DNA of 64,000 nt from positions 253,001-317,000 of the forward strand of contig OU612066.1 of NCBI GenBank assembly GCA_914767715.1. Direction: 5' to 3'. The stretch is from Membranipora membranacea. Its lineage: Eukaryota; Bryozoa; Gymnolaemata; Cheilostomatida; Membraniporidae. A program made the position numbers and the translations under genes. Each line of letters opens with the position of its first letter. Positions within the stretch are counted from its first letter, which is position 1. Positions 23,401-33,900 of the stretch are shown one piece after another. The notes under the pieces are model-generated. The model did no database searches. It worked only from the letters and a program-made list of their open reading frames with translations, and had not been told where the DNA came from.

Positions 23401-26400
23401 GTCCTGTCTAGGTTTATTATTAAGTCTATGGCTGAGAATGATTTCATTGAAGGAGAATGCAGCGGACTCACTCTCTGTATGAGATGTAGTTCGTATCTGA
23501 GACGCTGAATAGGAGAATGGAGGGAGAGAATCTGTAGCTTATCTTTATCAGTCATAGGTATATTCTCAGCTAACCAATATGCCATCTGCTCTGATGATGT
23601 CATATTATCTACTGCTCTATAGGTTTTATCTCCCCATAACTTAACTTCTGATCTTATCAGATGCATCAACATCTCCTATATATCACGATAAAATACATAA
23701 TAACACCGCACAACAATAAGTGTGCATTGATACACTAATATATATATATCACCAACAAAGGTTTACTGATACATCAACTTATCCCATAATATTTGAACAT
23801 CCCATAGTATCTAAGGTTGTATTCACAGTACTGATATACGTCAGCATTGCTTACTTACTTCACTGTACTGTGAATGTACCCAGCGAGGCCAGTGAGTTAA
23901 GTTACTGCAATCATTATGTAATCTTTTAACCTGAAAAATAATCAAAAATCAGCAAACATATAATCTAATTCACAGTTCTCACAAGGAGGCTCAGCAAACA
24001 TCAAACAATGAGGTAATATATCGTAAAACTCATTGACTCTGCCCAACACTTGCTTTGTTAATTTTCCACCCCGTTCACAGATTGTAGCTATCCCAAAGGC
24101 CTTCCAAACAACTGAGTGGTGAATCTGAACAATATAAGCTGATTCTCACCTTATACTTATCAGGTACTAAGTAAAACTCTCTGTGTATCTCACCTTGGGC
24201 GCTGAGACAGCACAGATATCAGTGACATGATTCAGCAGCTTAACACGAGGTCGATGATGAGAGCGAGGTATAACTCCCTGTAAAGAGTCCGTAGGTCTGT
24301 TTTCAGCTAATATCTTAATCTTTGCGGTCAAAATTCTATAAGAAAACATGAAACACTTTGATGTACATACTGCTAGATTAGTGTGATGTACATACTGCTA
24401 GATTAGTGTGATGGCTTTCATTTGATTATTTGGACATTAAGCTCAGTATAATAGAAACTGACCCGAAACTCTGAGTAGATAACTCTAACAGCTTAAATCT
24501 CTGCCTGCCTCGAGTGATTGCCTTGACTGTGGGTAGAGCTATAGCTTCATCATCTGACTCATTACTCATAGAGAGAACCTCTGCAGTCGTCCCTATCACA
24601 GCTAATTCTCTCATCAGAGAACCCAGTCTATCTCTACGCTGAGATGTATGGACATCTTCATCATCTGAGTCATAGTTATCCAAACCAAGAGGCCTGTCAG
24701 ATATAATGGTAATCATTACAACTAAACATAATGCTACAATTAAAACCATATCACAGATGGTTCTTAATACTAAGATGATCGTAAGACGCGTGATGTCACG
24801 TCTCCTTATTTCTAGCTAAACTTGATTCTACCTTAGAACATCTCACCTATCTCACAATCAAAGAGGTGAGTTATATCTATGTACAGAATTGTTATGAGCT
24901 CACTTGTAATGCAGTACAGCTATAGTTTTCTGTTGTTCTACCACATTTCTCATCATAGCTACTACTGAAGGCTGGTATACTTGTATAGGCATAGTCTGTC
25001 CTGGTATAAGTATAACTCCACGCTGTAGATAGGCTGGTATACAGACTGTACTTTCATCATCATATATAACTCTACCTGTCACATCATGCATATCACCACC
25101 TAAATACTACAACCGCAACTATATAACATCAGCAATACAGTCAACAACACGCACGACTATGTGTGCGCTTCAGAGATAACTGATTTATGTTTTAAATTCA
25201 ACAGTTATTTTAAGCCACCTATCACAATACGTCATGCCACAATACATCGTGTCACAATATGTCATGCCACAATACACCGTGTCACAATACATCGTGTCAC
25301 AATACACAGTGTCACAATACACCTTGTCACAATACACCGTGTCACAATACATCGTTTCACAATGCATCGTGTCACAATACATCGTGTCACAATACATCAT
25401 GCCACAATTCATCGTGTCACAATACATCATGTCACAACACCTTGTGTAACACTACATTGTGTCACAATACATCGTGTCACAATACATCATGCCACAATGC
25501 ATCATGTCACAATACATCATGCCACAATGCATCATGTCACAATACATCATGTCACAACACATCGTGTCACATTACATCGTTTCACAATACATCGTGTCAC
25601 ATTACATCATGCCACAATGCATCGTGTCACAATACATCGTGTCACAATACATCATGCCACAATGCATCATGTCACAATACATCATGTCACAACACATCGT
25701 GTCACATTACATCGTTTCACAATACATCGTGTCACATTACATCATGCCAGAATGCATCGTGTCACAATACATCGTGTCACAATACATCATGCCACAATGC
25801 ATCATGTCACAATACATCATGTCACAACACATCGTGTCACATTACATCGTTTCACAATACATCGTGTCACAATACATCGTGCCAGAATGCATCGTGTCAC
25901 AATGCATCGTGTCACAATACATCATGCCACAATGCATCATGTCACAATACATCATGTCACAACACATCGTGTCACATAACATCGCTTCACAATACATCGT
26001 GTCACATTACATCATGCCACAATGCATCGTGTCACAATACATCGTTTCACAATACATCGTGTCACAATACATCGTTACACAATACATCGTTTCACAATAC
26101 ATCGTGTCACAATACATCGTGCCATAATGCATCGTGTCACAATACATCGTGTCACAATACATCATGCCACATTACATCATGCCACATTACATCGTGTCAC
26201 AATACATCATGCCACAATGCATCGTGTCACAATACATCATGCCACAATGCATCGTGTCACAATACACCGTATCACAATACATCATGTCACACATTAGTAA
26301 TACAGACCCTGTGAGCTGCTGGAGCGCTCTGATCATAGTTTATATCCCTCACTGTCTCCTCATCATCACCTACATCGTCTGCGGAGAACTCACTCACTAA

Positions 26401-28156
26401 CAAATAAACAGCAAATAAGCTATAATCAGTATTACAACAAAACTGACTTAGCAAGGATCTCATTGATTTTTCTAACAGGAAAAGATAATACTCAGGATTG
26501 AATTAAGACGTAGTCAAGAATAGTTGAAAGCAAGGATTTTAATAGAATAAGGAAATTCCTTCGATAAGATTTCGTTGAGCATTGTGAGGATACTGATATG
26601 CACATGATACATATCTTTATCATGAGGACACTTTAGATCACGTCATCATCTACAAACCATGAAATCACCCATTTTGTATAACTGTAATGATTCGTTATAG
26701 TGATACACAGAGAATGACTGCTACATAGGAATCGGTAAAGCTAGCAGTTATATTAGCACAAGATCATTGTCACAGAATACGAGTACCATAGAAACAGCTA
26801 ATCTTTGACATCGGTCCAACAACGCAATATCATGACAGGTCATGTGACCGGCAGGGAATGAAAAAAAACAAGCTCACAAACAAAGTCTTGATAAACTCTT
26901 TTTTTCTGTCTCAATCTAGTAAGGTAGTATACTCAGCATGTTAAGTGCATCCATCCATCCCGGAGACTTTACTTGTATTATAGGAAACATCGATGGATAC
27001 AATGTGGAAACTTGGGAGCATATAAATCATGTGTGGACCATGTAAATAATTAGCGGTAAGCTAACTTACCAGTTGACTCAGTGTCTGACTCCTCATTGTG
27101 TATAAAACCTGCATAGTCGAGATCTCCGGGTGCTAATACTCTCACAGCCACGTGTCCACCCAAACCGTTAGGTACCATCCCATACTCTGGTGCTGGCTTC
27201 AAAAATTAAACCATATGCAGGGTTTCCTATCTAGTGGATTGTGTTTTAAGTGCCTTATTAAAGGCTACAGAGGGTCAAAAGCAATATATAGTCTGGCGGC
27301 TAGTTCTGCAATATTTTGCCACTGAAAGAAAACATAGCACTTCTGGGTTAAATAATGTAGAGTGTTCGAAATTGCCTCTACTCTAGAGAACGGATAAGGT
27401 TATTTAAGTCATCAACTTTTGTCTAAGGTCCCCGACAATGAAAATGTATTACTTTGAACTAGAGTTGATAAAAAAATCAGTAATTGAAAATATCTTAGCT
27501 TAGCTTATTGCACTAGGTTTTGAAACCTCATAGATGAGATATGGGGGGGGGGGTATAGGGCTATACATTTTATCAGTGGGAAAATATTTTATAGCTACTG
27601 CAGAACGACCTGCCAAACTATGTTTGAAAGCATTGGATCACAACACATAGTTTGTAGCCAAGCTGCCCATATACAGTATAGATATGCAGAACAGTATACA
27701 GATACAGCTTTTCCTTACCTCTGCTGCATCAACAAACTGCTCATCAAACTCTTCTTGAGGGACGGGAAGAATAAATTCCTCTTCCTCGTCAGCATTAATA
27801 TGATCCTGAACTCCGGCTATATTTTGATCAGCATTATGAATATGGTAGTCTCTAAGTACAGGCTCAGCTGCAGTAGCATTCTGATCATCGACCTGCATAC
27901 CTCTGGCTGCTGGTTGTATTACACCAATATCGACAGGGATATCTGCAGGTATATCAGGTGCTGTGACAAAGTCATCATCACTAACACTGTCGTGAGCAGC
28001 ACCAACAGAAATATCATCAGGGGCCGTGACAAAATCAGCATCACTTTCATCATCTACAGTATCTGATGATGGCTGAACGTGGTGGTGATTATTCTGTGAG
28101 CCTTCCGATACAGCACCAATATTGTCATTCTGGTCACTGTTATGGCTGGAACTCAT
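20486..28156 (-). CDS. CRBN: Cereblon, complete, 10 exons
   Basis: Cereblon is the substrate receptor of the CRL4-CRBN ubiquitin ligase. Exons on the minus strand: 28156-27719, 27196-27070, 26396-26308, 25106-24904, 24693-24463, 24335-24194, 23930-23859, 23675-23472, 21122-20929, 20684-20486. Phases agree and give 632 codons plus stop. The first two exons encode an acidic, probably disordered extension ([14 protein letters not shown] and similar), much longer than in human (442 aa). INYDQ then leads into the LON-like domain ([46 protein letters not shown]). A helical linker ([18 protein letters not shown]) precedes the C-terminal CULT domain with zinc cysteines CRMC and CRVC. All three cage Trp are present (YSWFPGYAWTI, GWRF), as is NPHG-VHETLTV. 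The join between exons 6 and 7 (SAPK to VKRL) is the least certain: an open exon-like stretch lies in that intron. The exon 3 donor (AGG|gtctgt) is weak. Confidence 0.93.
21178..21300. repeat. 10-bp minisatellite in CRBN intron
   Basis: About twelve copies of TCAGTACTTG / TCTGTACTTG. On the CRBN strand it lies about 56 nt before the acceptor of the CULT exon (21122). Confidence 0.9.
21663..23430. mobile_element. Fold-back transposon, hAT-like, 8-bp target duplication
   Basis: Both ends start CATAGACTTAATAATAAACC when read inward, followed by AGACAGGACACTGTAT and, after a small indel, a long inverted region (GAGGCACTTAATTATGGTGA onward). The arms continue inward to about 22520 and 22590, where AACCAGGGAGTTCAGGAC faces its partner. 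The flanks 21655-21662 and 23431-23438 are both GCTGAGAA, a perfect 8-bp duplication. The arms are made of diverged repeats of a roughly 230-bp unit (AGCTCAAATATTATCA, CAATAGATTCAGCAGCTTCT). No coding frame is present, so it is non-autonomous. It sits in the CRBN intron between 23471 and 21123. Its left end is split by a second MITE. Confidence 0.88.
21674..22047. mobile_element. 374-bp MITE inserted into the fold-back element
   Basis: Termini AGCTGCGTTTACA and its complement TGTAAACGCAGCT are perfect inverted repeats, followed inward by similar subterminal sequence (ATAACAACTC / GAGTTGTTAT). TAA at 21671-21673 and 22048-22050 is the apparent target duplication (TTAA is also compatible). Removing it restores the end of the host element exactly as seen in the undisturbed right arm. 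The 3-bp TWA-type site suggests a PIF/Harbinger-like family; TTAA would suggest piggyBac-like. Confidence 0.85.
23942..24124 (-). other. Unassigned exon-like open frame in CRBN intron 6
   Basis: On the minus strand, after an acceptor-like TTGTTCAG, a 60-codon frame starts [20 protein letters not shown] and ends [13 protein letters not shown] followed by a stop. The composition looks protein-like and it would be in phase with CRBN exon 6, producing a truncated protein without the CULT domain. I do not recognise it. It could be an alternative terminal exon, a relic of a mobile element or chance. Confidence 0.3.
25215..26300. repeat. 15-bp minisatellite in CRBN intron 3, about 70 copies
   Basis: The unit is close to ATCGTGTCACAATAC with variants ATCATGCCACAATGC and others, and higher-order blocks of several units are themselves repeated (25560-25960). 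In CRBN orientation it starts about 10-20 nt after the exon 3 donor (26307) and ends about 110 nt before the next acceptor. A unit divisible by three keeps frames open for hundreds of codons; these are not genes. Confidence 0.97.
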
Positions 28157-28683
28157 TTTATATTCAATCCGGGGAAGATGTTTTTTTAAGAACTTGAGCT
28201 GAGTGAATGAACGAAACAGTACATTGCGACCATCTGAAATAACATTTAAGTGCATATATTCACACAAATTTCCAAGTTCACAAGATGTTCTAGGGAACCC
28301 CTAGAACTAATCTGAATCTCTTAACTCATTGAAATATTCTCAAAACTCACACTGCATGCACATCTATTGGTTGGTCAGAGTCTTTGAAATTCCTAAATTT
28401 AATTTAGGAAAGCGTATGTAAGCCTGACAGTGTTAAGATTTTTACAGTGCCAGGCTTACATTCTTTCTTCATGGATAAACCTATCCCCCAACTGAGCATT
28501 AACAATTATTGAATAGCAGGTCGACAAAGGCTTTCCCCATCTTTCATCTTTTGTATACTATTACAAAAGAGGATGATGTAGTCGATAGTAGACCTACACT
28601 ACAGGGTTACGTTGCTTGGCTCATTTTACTTTGCAGTCAAAGCATGCTTTTACAACAAAAATTGAGTCAAACAGTGTGCTTAT

Positions 28684-28717
<34 letters not shown>

Positions 28718-30992
28718 AGCCTACTAAGCACCTATGATCATATTGTACATTTTGGTTTGAAGTGATCCTGTGTGGCTTGCAAGCAAGGAGTTAGAGAGAA
28801 GGAGGGTGGTCACGTCAAGGAGTAAAAGACTCCTTGGTCACGTGACCAATCTTATGATACTATATATGACCTAACTACCGACCCACATGAAAAACAAAAT
28901 GGCTGAACATGATGAATATAGGTAACATGCGTTTCACAAGTGAACTTTATATCTTATGTTTGGCTACTATAGTACTAGCAAGGAGACTAAAAATACATAC
29001 TTACTTCTACCATCTTCTTATTTATTGATAACTATGATATAATAATGAGACAAGTTATAACTGAATGGTTACATCAACTTACATCATCATAAACTTACAT
29101 CAAAGACGACATCACGCTAGACCGCCTAGGGGGGCATAAGGGGTGTGCCTCAGTTTTTGGACATAACTACATAAGGTTTGGACATTGTTCCAGAATACCA
29201 TCCCATGGCATGGGTAGGGCATTTGGGTTCAGAGTGGGTACATGTACCCATCCAGTAGGGCAAATATTTTTATTGAGCCTACCTCAGAGCCCCTTGTTTT
29301 GTATCTTGAGCATGAAGCTGTTAGAGGTTTTCTCAATTCTAAGCAGTCGAAAAGTGCAACTACAAAACTGTCATAAAAAGTCAGCCTTTTTTACAAGTAA
29401 TCAGTCTCAGAAATATTCATTATTTATTTGGTTTTTTTATGAAATATGAAAAGTTGACTCAGTATCAGAAGTATACTACACAACACCAATCATGTTCACG
29501 CTCTTCTCAGTTTGACCAATCAACATCAATCACTCAGTTATAATTTTTTATTGGTCACTCCTAGAGTGTCAGGAGGATACAACTCTCAGGATTATTCCTG
29601 TTCATGTGTTTTAATCCCTTCTCTTCCCATTTTTTATGCCCTGCGCTGCACTTGAGCTAGCCAATTACTGCCTAATCTGAGCCCAATCATTTGTTTGCCT
29701 TGAGCTACCCCTTCTGCTACGCTTGACAGTTGAGGATAGCTTAACAGCTGGAACTATTGACAGCTGATCTTATACGGCTGTACCAGGGCAGTTTTAATCG
29801 AATTGAAGTGGTGGTAGGGCCAGCCATGAAGGGACAAAATATTTGTTCTCATATCGTGTGAGTGTGAATATTATTTGGCAAGCATCTTAAATTTGAGATA
29901 GAGAGCAGCGAAAGGATGCTACACTGCCGCTGCCTTATGCCTGTAAAAGTTATCACACCCCAATTTTGATTCCCGTTCCATGATGCGGATATCCAAGTAT
30001 GTCTCTCGCTCTGTAAGCACAAAATATATTTCTAAGTAGTGGCCATCCTGTATTATGTATATAGCCAAGCTTCCCAAGACTTTTTACATGGAATTTGAAA
30101 CACCATAACGGTACCAATGAACTGTTTAGTTCATTGACGGTACTGGTGCCAACTACTTTTACTACTAGCGCTTTATTTTCAAACCTAACCTGTTGTTATT
30201 TTATCTATATATAGTATAATAGAAATTATTAATTTTTGCAAATCTATAATTTAAACAAAAAAAGTCTGATTTGTATCAAAGATTTCTCATGTGGCAAGTG
30301 TTCCTGTTCCTGCATCTTAGCTGAAATGTCCCAGATTGCCTCTCGTTTCACAAGCATTTGCGAAAATTTCCCTTGTCAGAGTGCGCTATAGCACCATTCC
30401 CGCACCCACCTGCCCTTTGTCATACACATGAAACACAGGGATACAGACATGTACACAAACCAAATCCAGCAAATCATGAGGTAACACGACGTAATAAAAC
30501 ATCACAGAAGATTAGATAAACCAGTATCTCTGTTGAGCTGATGTTTCTTGCAACATATCACAGTTTTTACACATAAATCAGCTTTAGTATGTACAATATA
30601 AGCCAAAATTGTTACTCCGTTCAAATTTTATGCCCTAACGTTGACCTGCTTAAAATGTGGCTTTTTACAAAAAAATGGTCTATTGCATCTAGGAATTGAG
30701 TGTTTTATCATTAATCTAACTGAGGTTAAATCTATCTGGGAAGTTCAAAGAAAGATTGAAATTAGGAGTGCTCGTTTTTATTGTAAATATAAAACTTGTA
30801 ATATATTCTTTAATTTCTGCATAGAAGCCTGATTTCAAATATTACAAGCATTAACACTCCACAGCAATATATTTTTCTGGTATATTCAATACATTTTCAT
30901 CCTAGTACATTAAAAAAATTTGATTCAGTAAAATTCTAGGCTAAGTAAATAGGGAACATATAATAATTGATAAGACCCCATGAGGGTAAACT
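28157..30992. other. Intergenic, CRBN 5' flank to synaptopodin-like 3' end
   Basis: This stretch holds a small hairpin (TGTAAGCCTGACAGTG near 28418 with its partner near 28452), a (TA)n run at about 28688-28715, a 29067-29268 dispersed repeat and several unremarkable short frames. I see no gene. Confidence 0.5.
29067..29268. repeat. Dispersed repeat, copy 1 of 2
   Basis: About 200 bp including AAGACGACATCACG, GTGCCTCAGTTTTTGGACAT and CCATCCAGTAGGGCA recurs with roughly 90% identity by eye at 52566-52733, next to the LINE fragment. This copy has an extra GCATGG block and a longer centre. Confidence 0.85.
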
Positions 30993-33900
30993 TTAATAAG
31001 CGCTAACGCCAGCGCTTGGTACTGGAGTTGTCATCCCAGATCCTCCAAACTGATATGAGCCATGAGGGCTTGCCATAGACGGCCCGTAGTAGTCACTGGG
31101 TCTTCTGAGGCTAGGAGGTGGACTGAACTCAGATACTGAGTCACCTACAGAGTAGCTGAAGTCACCTGTTGGTGCAGATTGCACCGGTATTTTGGGTTTA
31201 ACAAAATCTTTGGGTCTTCTTAGTGTAACATTTCCCAGCATGCCACCATCAGCTACAACATGACAATTCCTTTATAGATAAGCTACGAAAATATTTGGGG
31301 TATTTTGGCTTTATTCTGTACAACAACAAAATTTTACAGGAGATCCATTGACAAGAGGAGACAAACAGCAGACTCTGACTCTTGTTTTGGTATAGAAATA
31401 CATGCACACATCCATCTAGTACCCTGACCGCATATAGCGAGTCGCACACTTTCATAATTTAGATACTATTAGTAACTGGATTAAGGAGCGCACTCTAACT
31501 ATGATCACACACCCTCATCTCATAGTCTATATTCATGTGTGGTGAGGTGAAGATCTGTGATTATACATCATGCTGTGGTGTATGTACGATTTGTAGAAAT
31601 TGAAAATGACAGAAATATGGCAAACACAGGTTACGGGACAGGACAAATAGTATTCTGATGAGTCATTGCTCAAGGAATTAATGATACCGAGATGCTACTT
31701 ATGCTTACTCAGTATTCCGATTATTTGTCTCCAATCGAGCAAAAATTACATTTGGGCATCGTTTTTAAAAAGCCTGTATGTAAAATCTAATTATCTGATT
31801 ATTTGTTTTTGAAATTAGGACGCAGAATCAGATGATGTTGAGGGGGGAGAGTAAGAGAATTATTACCTGAGTAAGACATTGGGTGCATAAAGTTATCGGT
31901 GGGTCTCCTGTACCACCCCGCATTGCCGAGCTGCGATAAGGCCATCCTCTCATCTACAGATGCGCTCATCAAATCTACATCAACAAAACAAAATTTTAAT
32001 ATTTTTCAAAAATTTAATTATCTGAATAAGATCTGATCCTATTGTGTTATCTTATGGTCCGATATATCATTCTTTGGTTGATTGCCGCACAAATTATCAG
32101 TTTGAATCTTACCTTTGCCATAATAAGATGGCATACACCACTTATATGTATATGTGTCAAAAGTTGCTCGCTCGTCTTCCCTAGGAGCTATCATCTTGGC
32201 TAGACGGGGTTCAGGACGCCCGACCTGATCAAGTGATGACATTGAAGAACTCAGTTGTCTCATTGTGTGAGAACGATTCTCTGAGCCAGCAGGCCCTCTC
32301 GGCGCTCTTACAGGGGCCACATTTTTGTATTTGACTCCAAATGTAGCCTGTAAAGAGAGGAGACACGTAAAATTCATAACTCTATTTGCTGAAAGATTTA
32401 TTGGTTAGCCAGATAGATCACAAGAGTAGGGTGAAATAAAATTACTAATGATGTTACGAATGATAATCAAGCTCAGTCTGCAGATCTAACATCCAACATA
32501 CATGTACTACTGAGTAAGGAATATCAGATACTCGCTACACCTTTTAGTGCTCACATATGATAACTAAGATATGATAACTAAGATATGATAACTAAGATAT
32601 GATAACTAAGATATGATAACTAAGATATGATAACTAAGATATGATAACTAAGATATGATAACTATACCTGCTGATGGTTATACTGTAGAGCGTGTACATT
32701 CTCATCTCTCCTGAGCTCCGGCTCGTCTCTAACGGACTGAGCAGCACACACATCTACAGCAGCGAAGGCTCTCTCTAGGTTACCCTCCCACGCAGCTGTC
32801 CACGGTGACTTATAACTCTTCAGATACTCATTATACTGCTCTACCTGAGTGTCCAGTCTACTCGGATGGGCATATCTCTGTCTATTAGTCTCATCTACTG
32901 TAAACTCAGCAGCTCTCTCCTGGTTACGCCTGAATATCTCCACACCTTTACCGTGATTCTTACTGCTGGTCAGAGCAGAGTTAATATCAAACGCTACTAC
33001 AGGAGGAAGTAGGTCGTGTTTAGAGATGTGTTCTGTGTTGTGTTCCAGTCTCTCTAACTCATCTACTGTCAGGTTCTCCTTCATCGCACTCGACCAATGA
33101 TGAAACGTGTCATAGGGTCGGATATACTCTGAAATATAGACATTTTTTACAGCATTAACGGTAGATACTTAAAAAAAACCAACCATCATCGATGTCCGAT
33201 ATACTGTATTGATTTATTGACAATTAAGTTACAGTGTGTAAGTAAGGATAGATTAGTAGAGAATTATCAATAAAATCCAAACACTCCTTAGTTGGTATTA
33301 TCGAGACCTGCATCTAATCCGTCGTAAGGCTTCTCTACTTTTCTTCCCATCGATTCTTTAGCGTATTGATCCGTGCTATTTTTACGTTGGAGATACATTT
33401 TACCACCTCTGGACCTCATGGCATCCGGAGCATCTAGGATACCAGATATCATCCTACAGAGCTTCATCTGCTCAGGGATTGTTGGATAGAGACTATCCTT
33501 AGTCTTATAGAAGTTAGAGTCAGCATACAGGTCACCTGAGTAAACCAACAGAACTAGAATATAAGGAGCATGTGTCGCAGCCTTTGTCCTCCCATGTATC
33601 GTAAAATGTATCAGAACTTGATTGTCAGAGCAGGTCTCTGCTTTCTTCCAAAATATTGATAAATCTTTTGCAAAAATTAAGAGGTTGATGGATATCAGCT
33701 GTGAGCAAGATCAAAAAAAGGCAATATATTTTTTTTTCTGCAAAGATGAAAAGAAAAAATTTTGCTTCAGTTTTGCAGAGAATGGATATTGGTAAACAGC
33801 TTCAAGTAAATTTATTTCCTGTGTGTGGTGGATTTTGATCTTGTTAGTCTTAAATTTGGGCCTTAATTATTGTGAGTTCCCGATAACAACAAAAACATCT

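Noticed and set aside
25161-26400. Open frames up to 351 codons (Cys-His-Asn-Thr repeats and others)
   Set aside because: They are translations of the 15-bp CRBN intron minisatellite in several frames and lack any conserved domain.
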